From Bacteroidota bacterium (lineage in GTDB: Bacteria > Bacteroidota > Ignavibacteria > Ignavibacteriales > Ignavibacteriaceae): a stretch of 64,000 nucleotides of DNA. Numbering within the stretch: the first letter of the stretch is position 1; the number at the start of each line of letters is the position of its first letter. Below are positions 1-7,913 of the stretch, one piece after another. Both the position numbers and the translations under genes were made by a program. The stretch spans positions 62,001-126,000 of the forward strand of contig JAKIZM010000001.1 in assembly GCA_022708025.1 (NCBI GenBank), read 5' to 3'. The notes below the pieces were generated by a model. It saw only the letters and a list, made by a program, of their open reading frames with translations, did not search any database and was not told where the DNA came from.

Positions 1-206
1 AGCAAATTTTTGATAATGGTAAAAAAATATTTAAGATAAAATTTAAATGTCTTGGTCCATGGATTATGTTATATAATGATAATAAACTTTTTGAATCGTA
101 TCTTAGTAATAATTTTATAAAAGGTAAATTTGGTTTTTTTGCTGATTCAAATGTTCAGGTTGAATTTAGTAATTTAGTAATAAATTCAGCATTCGAGAAA
201 AAATAA
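1..206 (+). CDS. 3' end of a gene with a concanavalin-like/LamG-type C-terminus (partial)
   Basis: An open frame runs in from the left edge and stops at the TAA at 204-206. The last residues include GKFGFFADSNVQVEFSNLVI. This resembles the final strands of LamG/concanavalin-like and 3-keto-disaccharide hydrolase-type domains, which usually end in G-x-h-G-h-x-x-x-x-x-x-x-h-F-x-N. Only about 67 codons are visible, so the full protein and its role are unknown. It ends 28 bp before the kinase gene and may share its transcript. Confidence 0.5.
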   Translation, partial: QIFDNGKKIFKIKFKCLGPWIMLYNDNKLFESYLSNNFIKGKFGFFADSNVQVEFSNLVINSAFEKK

Positions 207-234
207 ATATAGTATTATACTTTCGGTATTGTAA

Positions 235-2601
235 ATGGATTCATTAATTGGTAAAACCATAGATAGCTATCGCATCCTTGAAGTGATAGGAAGAGGAGGT
301 ATGGGCGTAGTATTCAAAGCGCTTGATACTAATCTTGAAAAAGTTGTTGCTTTGAAAATGATTGATCCTTTTCTAGCAAGGGATGAGAATTTCGTAAGAA
401 GATTCAAGACAGAAGCAAAAGCGTTAGCAAAACTTGAAAATCCAAACATCGTTGGTGTTTATGCACTTAGAGAAACAGATGCCGGTTTCTTTATGGTAAT
501 GGAATATGTTGAATCAATACCATTATCACAATACCTTCAGGAAAATGGTCCGTTCAATATTTCTGATGCAATATCAATAACAAAGCAGCTTCTTAATGCA
601 ATAGGTCATGCACACAAAGTCGGTGTAATACATCGCGATATTAAACCAAGCAATATTCTTTTATCCGGTAAAAGTAAAGTAAAAGTAACAGATTTCGGTC
701 TGGCAAAAGTAGTTGAACAAAAAGGACCTGCAAGCACTGTAACACAAGCAAGAGCAGGAACTTTATATTATATGTCGCCCGAACAGGTTAAAGGATTAAA
801 AAATGTTGATCTGCGCAGTGACTTATATTCTTTAGGAATGACTGTTTATGAAATGATTGCCGGACGGGTTCCGTTTGATAAAACAGATTCTGATTTTACC
901 ATTCAAAAGATTATTGTTGACGGAGAAATCCCATCACCTGTAAAATTTAACTCTGATATTCCTAAAAAATTCACAAAAATAATTTCCAAGTCAATCAACA
1001 AGGAACCTGAAAAGCGCTATCAGACAGCAGATGAAATGCTGGATGATATATTAAATTTTGAAAAAGAATATCAGCCTGAAAAAAGTAAAGGCAAAGCACA
1101 GGATGTTACCGTTATTGATCGTGTGGTAAAAGAATCTCCTGTTAAACAAAGCAGTAAATTTGATTTTAAAAAACCAATAATTTTATTTCCAGTAATAGCA
1201 GTTTTAGTGTTATTAGCTGCTTCGTTGTTTTTGTTTTTACCCGGAGGAGATTCATCAGATGAAACATTTTTATCAATTGCTACTAATCCATCTGATGCGG
1301 ATGTATTATTGAATCAAAAATCAATCGGAACTTCGCCGATTAAAGATTTTAAATTAGAATCGGCGGGACAAATATCTTTAACCATAACTAAAAACGGTTT
1401 TACATCTGTTGATACTATTCTTACTGTTGAAGCGGGGAAGAAAAAAAATCTTTCATTTAATTTAAATCCGGTTGAGAAAGAAAAAATAAGTATTACTACC
1501 GATCCATCAGGAGCAAAATTATTTGTTGATGGAAATCCCCTAAACAATTCACCAGTTGAAAATTATTCAATTAGCTCCGGTAAACATAGGATAAGAATTG
1601 AAAAGGTCGGTTTTAATATAATTGATACAGCAATAAATGTTAATAAAGAAAGCTCAAAACAATTTAGTTTTATGCTTATAAAGGATCCTAATTTCAAAGG
1701 CTTTGGAATTCTTAAAATTGATAGTAATCCGGTTGGTGCTACAGTAATTCTGAATGGTCAAATAGTAGGAAATACTCCTTATCTTAATAATGAACAACCT
1801 GTTGCAGATTATCAATTAGTATTAAGACAAGATGGTTTTGCTGATTATACTGAGTCATTTAAAATTTTGTTAAACAAGACTAAAACTATAAGTAAAAGAT
1901 TAACCGCCGCAACGGAAACATCATCCGGTCAGTTTGGAAGATTAAAAATAACTACAAAACCTTCAGAAGCTTCTGTTTATTTGGATGGAAAATTCGCAGG
2001 ATCAACTCCGTTTAATAGCACCAAAACAGCTGCAGGTAAATATAATTTAGTAATAAAGAAAAAAGGTTTTGCTGATTATTCAGAAACGATTGAAGTTGAA
2101 GTTGATAAAACCACCACATTTTCAGCAGAATTAATTCCTTCTTCTGGTTCTTTGGTTAAGGTGGAAATCCTGGTTCGACCTTATGGAAGTATTTATATTA
2201 ATGATGAACTAAAAGCACAGGATACTAACTCGCCTTATAATGCTGAATTGCCTGCTGGCAGGTACAGAATAAAATTAACTCATCCTACATTAGGTTCAAC
2301 ACCTAATATGACCATTAATGTAACAGGCAGTTCTCAAAAGCTTGTTTATGATTTAAGCAGAATAGCTAAGCTTACTTTAATTTCAAATCCGCCATATTGT
2401 GAAATATTTTTAAATGGAACTTCAACCGGAAAATATACTCCCGCTCAGCTTCAGTTGAAACCGGGTTCATATAAAATTGTTCTAAAAAAAGATGGTTTTG
2501 AAAATTCAAAAGAAGAGAAATATGAAGTTCCTTACAGCTTATATGGGGAACCAAATGACCGTGAAGACAGGAGGGAATTTGAATTAACTAAATCAAAATA
2601 A
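235..2601 (+). CDS. Membrane Ser/Thr protein kinase with six PEGA repeats
   Basis: Hanks-type kinase of 788 residues. The kinase domain covers about residues 12-276, with a glycine loop (GRGGMG, 19-24), the ATP-binding Lys41 in VVALK, the catalytic loop HRDIKPSN near 133-140 and a DFG motif near 153. A single membrane helix lies near 316-338. Outside it follow six tandem PEGA domains (about 345-780), each with the P-x-x-A-x-h-x-h-x-G and TP core. PEGA domains are usually extracytoplasmic surface or binding modules, so the protein probably senses something in the periplasm and phosphorylates Ser/Thr inside the cell. The ATG at 235 has no clear Shine-Dalgarno sequence, which is common in Bacteroidota. 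The next genes (TPR/IPT protein, T9SS protein) are also envelope proteins. The target is unknown. Confidence 0.9.
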   Translation: MDSLIGKTIDSYRILEVIGRGGMGVVFKALDTNLEKVVALKMIDPFLARDENFVRRFKTEAKALAKLENPNIVGVYALRETDAGFFMVMEYVESIPLSQYLQENGPFNISDAISITKQLLNAIGHAHKVGVIHRDIKPSNILLSGKSKVKVTDFGLAKVVEQKGPASTVTQARAGTLYYMSPEQVKGLKNVDLRSDLYSLGMTVYEMIAGRVPFDKTDSDFTIQKIIVDGEIPSPVKFNSDIPKKFTKIISKSINKEPEKRYQTADEMLDDILNFEKEYQPEKSKGKAQDVTVIDRVVKESPVKQSSKFDFKKPIILFPVIAVLVLLAASLFLFLPGGDSSDETFLSIATNPSDADVLLNQKSIGTSPIKDFKLESAGQISLTITKNGFTSVDTILTVEAGKKKNLSFNLNPVEKEKISITTDPSGAKLFVDGNPLNNSPVENYSISSGKHRIRIEKVGFNIIDTAINVNKESSKQFSFMLIKDPNFKGFGILKIDSNPVGATVILNGQIVGNTPYLNNEQPVADYQLVLRQDGFADYTESFKILLNKTKTISKRLTAATETSSGQFGRLKITTKPSEASVYLDGKFAGSTPFNSTKTAAGKYNLVIKKKGFADYSETIEVEVDKTTTFSAELIPSSGSLVKVEILVRPYGSIYINDELKAQDTNSPYNAELPAGRYRIKLTHPTLGSTPNMTINVTGSSQKLVYDLSRIAKLTLISNPPYCEIFLNGTSTGKYTPAQLQLKPGSYKIVLKKDGFENSKEEKYEVPYSLYGEPNDREDRREFELTKSK

Positions 2602-2681
2602 ATTTGGTTCAAGAATCTGTCTATGAAATAAATTGATTAATTAAATAAAGATTTTAAAATAATATTTCCAAGGAGGCTCTA

Positions 2682-3503
2682 ATGAAAAAAATAATTAACA
2701 GCATAACGTTGATTATAGCAATTATAATTATTGGTCCTATTCTGACATTTAATACTGATTCGGTTAAATTAAATGTTCTTCAGGCACAAACAAAAGATCA
2801 ATGTACTGAACAGCTTGATAAGGCAGAAGAAGAATATCAGGCAGGGAAATGGACTGAAGCAATCGAATTAATTGATCAGTGTTTAAAGAAAGAAAATGTA
2901 GGTGAGCTTGAAAAAGGAAGAGCCTACAGAATTTTAGGTTTGGTTTATATTGCGATTCAATTAGAAAAAGAAGCAAACGATGCTGTAAAGAATCTTTTAA
3001 TAATGGTTCCGAATTATAAAGTTGATCCTGTTAAAGATCCGCCATCGTTGCAAAAGATAATTGATAATATGGCTATGACACTGAATCCTAAAATTTCAAG
3101 CATCTCTCCGAATAATGTTGATCAGGGTGAAAAAGGTTTTAAATTAAAAGTTACTGGGTCAAACTTTGTAAATGGGTCTGTTGTAAAATTTAATGGAGTT
3201 TCTAAATCAACTACACATGTAAGTTCAACCGAACTAACTGCAGATGTTTTAACAAGTGATCTTGCAAAAACCGGTGAATATGATGTAACTGTTTACAGCC
3301 CTATAATGGGTGGTAAAACTTCTGAGGCAGAAAAATTTGTTGTTCAGAAAGCTTCTTCATTTCCCTGGACCTGGATAGCTGTAGGAGGAGGCGTTGTAGC
3401 AGCGGCAGTTGTAGCAGTTCTTACTTTGGGTAGTAAAAAAGATGAGACAACTCCACCTGCAACAATATTAGCTGATCCGCCTACCAGACCTACAAGTCCG
3501 TGA
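2682..3503 (+). CDS. Secreted TPR and IPT/TIG domain protein
   Basis: Protein of 273 residues. A hydrophobic signal segment covers residues 5-22. A short helical repeat region (about 40-120, with YQAGKWTEAIELIDQCL) looks like tetratricopeptide repeats. An IPT/TIG immunoglobulin-like domain starts near residue 136 (ISSISPNNVDQGEKG) and runs to about 222. A glycine- and alanine-rich transmembrane segment follows near 226-248, with a short proline-rich tail. The ATG at 2682 has a strong ribosome site, AGGAGG at 2671-2676. The gene sits 80 bp after the PEGA kinase and is probably co-transcribed with it. TPR plus IPT suggests an envelope scaffold protein; no enzymatic motif is visible. Confidence 0.75.
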   Translation: MKKIINSITLIIAIIIIGPILTFNTDSVKLNVLQAQTKDQCTEQLDKAEEEYQAGKWTEAIELIDQCLKKENVGELEKGRAYRILGLVYIAIQLEKEANDAVKNLLIMVPNYKVDPVKDPPSLQKIIDNMAMTLNPKISSISPNNVDQGEKGFKLKVTGSNFVNGSVVKFNGVSKSTTHVSSTELTADVLTSDLAKTGEYDVTVYSPIMGGKTSEAEKFVVQKASSFPWTWIAVGGGVVAAAVVAVLTLGSKKDETTPPATILADPPTRPTSP

Positions 3504-3572
3504 TTAATATTAAATATTTAAGTAATTCATTAATAAAATAAATTGATTACAAATTTAACGAAGAGATTGAAA

Positions 3573-6074
3573 ATGAAATATACAAGTAAACTTTTAATAA
3601 TATTTTTGCTTTTTTCTTTACAAATATTTTCACAAGAGAAAAGCAGTTATCAGAATGATGGTAATGACGCATTGGTGCAATTTGTAGAAATACTTAAGCA
3701 GACTCTTGCCGATTACGAAATTGCTAAGCTAACAGATTCTTATAATAACTTAAATCAACTAGAAGGTTTAGATTTTATATACTCACTTAATAATAAAACA
3801 TTAAATAAACCATTGGCTGATAAGAAATTTCTACAAACTGATGAAACATATCAATACTGGGATGGTGTCGCCTGGGCTAATAATAGCAAATATTTATATT
3901 CTTATGATAGCAGAGATAATAGAGTTCAATATACCTATCAAAACTGGAATGTTACTGTCTGGAATAATTCCAGCAGGTCTTCATATCTCTATGATTCAAA
4001 AGATAATCAGACTGAGCAAATTTATCAGAATTGGAATGGAAGCGGCTGGGATAATAATTCCAAATACATATATACCTACGATCCAAATAATAATATGTTA
4101 GAAAGTGTAAATCAATCCTGGGGTGGCTCTGCCTGGACAAATAGCAGCAGGAGTGTTTATACATATAACTCTTTTAATAAGATAACTCAAATTGTATATC
4201 AAATCTGGAGTGGTTCTGCCTGGACTAACAGCCAGCAAAATGTATATACTTACGATTCCAACAGAAATTTGACCGAGAATTTGTATCAGACCTGGAATGG
4301 TTCAGCCTGGGCTAACTATTACAAGTATTCAAATACTTATAATTCTAATAATAAAATGACAGAACAGATCAATGCAAATTGGTCTGGTTCTGCCTGGGTA
4401 AATAGCACCAGATACGCATATACCTATGACTCAAATAATAATCAAACAGAATACTTAAGGCAAGTCTGGGATACATCTGTATGGAAAAATACTGATAAAG
4501 TTACATACACTTTTAACGCGCATAATGATATAATTGGTTTGATTTCTCAGAGTTGGGTTAGTAATGCCTGGGTTAATTCTCTTAAATATACTGTAACCTA
4601 TAGTTCAAGCTTTAAGATGACAGAAATATTAGTTCAATCCTGGGATGTTTCAACCTGGAAGGATTATCAGAAGAGCATATTAAATTATGACTCAAATGAC
4701 AATAACACAGAATCAATATCTCAGGAATTTACAGGAGGTTCATGGGTAAATAAAAATAAAAGTATTTTTACATATACCGGCGGTCATTATCCTGCTACAA
4801 TAACGCTTAATACAAGTTATACATTTGCTGATGCTACTCAAACATCAAGTTACAAAATGATTGGATTACCGGGTGCAAATAACTTTCCGATTACTGATAT
4901 TTTGAGTGGTTCATCAGGGGCAAACGGAGATTGGCGTGCTTTCTGGGACCCGGGCACCGGTGCTTATACAGAATTTGACGGTAGTGCTACTTTTAATTTT
5001 ACACCAGGTAAAGCTTTCTGGGTAATAAGCAAAAACACAATAAATATAAATCAGAATGTTAATACTGTTAGAGTTGGAGCTGATAATTCTTATTCTATTC
5101 CGCTTCATAGTGAATGGAACCTGATCTCAGATCCGTTTAATAAAAATATTTCCTGGCTTGCTATTCAGAATCTTAATGCTGTTACACAACCGATTCACTT
5201 TTTCCAGGATGGAAGTTATTCAAATCCTGATAAATTAGAACCTTATAAAGGGTATTACTTTTATAACAGTACGCATTTACCGGTACTTAAAATACCTTAT
5301 ACTTCTGCATCGATTTTACCTAAACAAAATGTGTTAAGCAATAATGATTTGGAGATTGATCTTATTACTAATTCACAGATAAAGGCATCGATAAGTATTG
5401 GAATATCTGATCAGGCTAACGAAGGTGTTGATATGATAGATATTTTTGCACCGCCTTCACAATTTTGTGATGTAAGTATAAATCTGGTTAACAATAAACT
5501 TGAGACTAACTATAAATACTTGCAAAAAGATTACAGACCAATTATTGATGAAGGACAGGAGTTTGAGTTTAATGTTAAAAACTTATCAGATCAATCAATA
5601 GATATGAATATAACAGGAATGGAAAATTTTGCTGATCTCGAAGTCTATCTGTGGGATAAAAGCCTATCCAAACTTTATGATCTGAAGACCTCTTCATCAT
5701 TTAACATAAGAAAAAATGTTCCTTTAAAAAAATTCAGTGTATTGATCGGTTCAAATGAATACATATTACAAAAACAAACCGGAATGATACCAACTGAATT
5801 TAGTTTATCACAGAATTATCCAAATCCTTTTAATCCAAGTACGATGATTAGATTTGCATTACCAAAGCAAAGTAATGTTTCATTAAAAATATTTAATTTG
5901 CTTGGTCAATTGGTTACGGAAGTATTAAATAATAAGACTTTTGAAGCTGGTTATCACGAAATAGAATTTGACGGAAGACAATTAGCTTCGGGTGTTTATT
6001 TATATTCGATTGAAGCTAATACCGTCGGAGGAAAACAATATATTGCAACTAAAAAAATGCTGATGATGAAATAG
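3573..6074 (+). CDS. Secreted repeat protein with type IX secretion sorting domain
   Basis: Protein of 833 residues when read from the ATG at 3573. The frame is open to a TTG at 3543, but the ATG is followed directly by a good signal peptide (hydrophobic core LLIIFLLFSLQIFS). Residues about 90-405 are eleven tandem units of 29 residues with the pattern YQxWxGSAWxNxxKxxYTYDSNNNxTE. A non-repetitive region with aromatic and Ig-like character follows. The last ~95 residues are a typical T9SS type A sorting domain (SLSQNYPNPFNPSTMIRF, then LASGVYLYSIEA, ending in a Lys/Met-rich tail). The protein is therefore exported and attached or released by the type IX system. Its ligand is unknown. A terminator follows at 6108. 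Confidence 0.9.
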   Translation: MKYTSKLLIIFLLFSLQIFSQEKSSYQNDGNDALVQFVEILKQTLADYEIAKLTDSYNNLNQLEGLDFIYSLNNKTLNKPLADKKFLQTDETYQYWDGVAWANNSKYLYSYDSRDNRVQYTYQNWNVTVWNNSSRSSYLYDSKDNQTEQIYQNWNGSGWDNNSKYIYTYDPNNNMLESVNQSWGGSAWTNSSRSVYTYNSFNKITQIVYQIWSGSAWTNSQQNVYTYDSNRNLTENLYQTWNGSAWANYYKYSNTYNSNNKMTEQINANWSGSAWVNSTRYAYTYDSNNNQTEYLRQVWDTSVWKNTDKVTYTFNAHNDIIGLISQSWVSNAWVNSLKYTVTYSSSFKMTEILVQSWDVSTWKDYQKSILNYDSNDNNTESISQEFTGGSWVNKNKSIFTYTGGHYPATITLNTSYTFADATQTSSYKMIGLPGANNFPITDILSGSSGANGDWRAFWDPGTGAYTEFDGSATFNFTPGKAFWVISKNTININQNVNTVRVGADNSYSIPLHSEWNLISDPFNKNISWLAIQNLNAVTQPIHFFQDGSYSNPDKLEPYKGYYFYNSTHLPVLKIPYTSASILPKQNVLSNNDLEIDLITNSQIKASISIGISDQANEGVDMIDIFAPPSQFCDVSINLVNNKLETNYKYLQKDYRPIIDEGQEFEFNVKNLSDQSIDMNITGMENFADLEVYLWDKSLSKLYDLKTSSSFNIRKNVPLKKFSVLIGSNEYILQKQTGMIPTEFSLSQNYPNPFNPSTMIRFALPKQSNVSLKIFNLLGQLVTEVLNNKTFEAGYHEIEFDGRQLASGVYLYSIEANTVGGKQYIATKKMLMMK
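3844..4800 (+). repeat. Eleven in-frame 87-bp tandem repeats
   Basis: Eleven imperfect 87-bp (29-codon) units lie within the T9SS protein. Each begins with a conserved aromatic-Q-x-W block and ends with a Y-D-S-N-N-N-x-T-E block. They are diverged at the DNA level, so this is an old protein repeat rather than a recent expansion. Confidence 0.8.
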
Positions 6075-6107
6075 TATCGAAAAAGATTATCACTTATCTT
6101 TAATAAA

Positions 6108-6140
6108 CCCTGACAAGTTACTGTCAGGGTTTTTTATTTT
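6108..6140 (+). terminator. Intrinsic terminator after the T9SS protein gene
   Basis: Stem CCCTGACA (6108-6115) pairs with TGTCAGGG (6122-6129) around a 6-nt loop and is followed by TTTTTTATTTT. It ends the transcription unit that began with the PEGA kinase. Confidence 0.9.
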
Positions 6141-6311
6141 AAAATTTTGGGAATTAATAAAGGTTACTTTATAAAACTCTGGTTTATAAATTAGTTGCTG
6201 AATATATGTTACTTTAAAAATTACTTTTTTATTTATATTCTGTTTCAGATTCAATTATTTATTTAAAAAACTTTTTTAGAAAAATTGTATTCACTAAGTA
6301 TTAAAACAGAT

Positions 6312-6821
6312 ATGAACACCGTGCAGGCAAATAAAAACTGGCTAGTTCTTTATACTCATCCGCGTGCCGAGTTTAAAGTTGAGCGATCGTTAAAACAAAA
6401 AGGAATAGAAGTCTTTTTACCTGTAAAGAAAACAATTAAACAATGGAGCGATAGAAAGAAGATAATTACCTCTCCGCTGTTCTCAAGTTATGTTTTTATC
6501 TATGCAGATGAGAAAGAAAGATTACTTTCTTTAGAAGATAACTTAGTTGTAAGATGTTTATGTAATGGATCTAAGCCATGCGTTGTTCCGCACTGGCAAA
6601 TTGAGAGCTTGAAAATGATGCTTCAGAAGAATGCAGAACCTAAAGTGTTTGAAGGTTTGGTGCGCGGTGATAAAATTCAAATTACAAATGGTCCATTAAA
6701 AGGTATAAGTGGAATAATAATAGATGCTGATAACAGAACTCAATTAGCCATATCTATCGAACTGATAAACAGAACTGTAATTGTTTACCTTTCAGATGAA
6801 ACATCTTTTATAAAAGTTTGA
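6312..6821 (+). CDS. UpxY-type NusG paralogue (transcription antiterminator)
   Basis: Protein of 170 residues from the ATG at 6312; a TTG at 6285 would add nine residues with no support. The NusG N-terminal domain is plain: NWLVLYTHPRAEFKVERSL near the start, then IEVFLPVKK and SPLFSSYVFIY. A short KOW domain near 114-150 (VRGDKIQITNGPLKGISGII) follows. It lacks the length of housekeeping NusG and matches the UpxY/LoaP type of specialised antiterminators, which act on one operon and usually sit at the head of a capsule or exopolysaccharide cluster. Here the next gene is an SDR and no polysaccharide cluster is present, so its target operon is unclear. Confidence 0.85.
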   Translation: MNTVQANKNWLVLYTHPRAEFKVERSLKQKGIEVFLPVKKTIKQWSDRKKIITSPLFSSYVFIYADEKERLLSLEDNLVVRCLCNGSKPCVVPHWQIESLKMMLQKNAEPKVFEGLVRGDKIQITNGPLKGISGIIIDADNRTQLAISIELINRTVIVYLSDETSFIKV

Positions 6822-6903
6822 TTGATACTGAAGCTATTAGACCTTTAATGATAAATTTTATTTTTTTATTTAAACATTTAGCAAATAATATCAGAGATAT
6901 CAA

Positions 6904-7791
6904 ATGACAGAAAATAAATACAATACTTCAATGCTTAAAAACAATGCATTAGAAGATAAAGTAATTTTAATTACCGGTGGCGGTACCGGTTTGGGTAAAG
7001 CAATGTGTAGATACTTTTCAGAACTTGGTGCAAAAGTTATTATTTCAAGTCGTAAAATTGACGTCCTGAAAAAAACCGCTGAAGAAATATCGTCACAAAC
7101 TAAAAATGAAGTTTTTCCGTTTGCTTGTGATGTTGTTGATTACAAACAAGTTGAAATGTTATTAAAATCTTCTTTAGAGAAATTTGGCAAAGTGGACGCA
7201 TTGGTAAATAATGCTGCAGGAAATTTTATCAGTCCCACTGAGCGTTTATCAAACAGAGCATTTGATGTGATTGTAAATATTGTTCTTAAAGGAACTTATA
7301 ATTGCACACTTGCTTTTGGAAAACACTGGATAGAAAGTAAACATAAAGCTGCTGTACTAAATATTGTAACAACTTATGCCTGGACAGGTTCGGCTTTTGT
7401 TGTTCCTTCAGCGGCGGCTAAAGCCGGCGTTTTAGCAATCACCCGGTCTCTTGCTGTAGAATGGGCTAAATATGGAATCCGTTTTAATGCTATTGCTCCG
7501 GGATTGTTTCCTACAAAGGGCGCGTGGGAAAGACTGCTGCCGGGCAATTTACAAGATCAATTCGACTTTAGTAAAAAAGTTCCTCTTCAACGTGTTGGTG
7601 ATCATCAGGAACTTGCTAATCTGGCAGCGTATCTGATTTCGGACTTCTCTTCATTTATAAATGGTGAGGTAATTACAATTGATGGCGGAGAATGGTTGAA
7701 CGGTGCCGGTCAGTTCAATTTGCTGCAAACAATTTCAAATGAGCAATGGGATGATATTGAAAAAAAGGTGCGGGGTGTTAAAGGAAGTTAA
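6904..7791 (+). CDS. SDR oxidoreductase, 2,4-dienoyl-CoA reductase-like
   Basis: Short-chain dehydrogenase of 295 residues. The cofactor-binding motif TGGGTGLGKAM lies at 24-34 and NNAAG near 102-106. The position of the usual catalytic tyrosine (YxxxK) is serine: VVPSAAAKAG near 166-175. That Ser/Lys arrangement, together with the GGGTGLG motif, is typical of the NADPH-dependent 2,4-dienoyl-CoA reductase (DECR) branch. These enzymes reduce dienoyl-CoA during beta-oxidation of unsaturated fatty acids. A role in fatty acid metabolism is an inference from family resemblance; no other beta-oxidation gene is nearby. The gene stands alone, 82 bp after the NusG paralogue. Confidence 0.8.
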   Translation: MTENKYNTSMLKNNALEDKVILITGGGTGLGKAMCRYFSELGAKVIISSRKIDVLKKTAEEISSQTKNEVFPFACDVVDYKQVEMLLKSSLEKFGKVDALVNNAAGNFISPTERLSNRAFDVIVNIVLKGTYNCTLAFGKHWIESKHKAAVLNIVTTYAWTGSAFVVPSAAAKAGVLAITRSLAVEWAKYGIRFNAIAPGLFPTKGAWERLLPGNLQDQFDFSKKVPLQRVGDHQELANLAAYLISDFSSFINGEVITIDGGEWLNGAGQFNLLQTISNEQWDDIEKKVRGVKGS

Positions 7792-7913
7792 AAATATTTT
7801 TTATAAAAAAGATAAGATGAAAATTGTTTCAGTCTTTTTCTATAAAATTATATTTTAGGTAAACATAAATATTCCGATATTAAAAATAGACTTTAATATC
7901 TTCGTTATTCCTG

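Noticed and set aside
3844-4800. CRISPR array
   Set aside because: The regular 87-bp repeat has no spacers and stays in one reading frame. It is a protein repeat.
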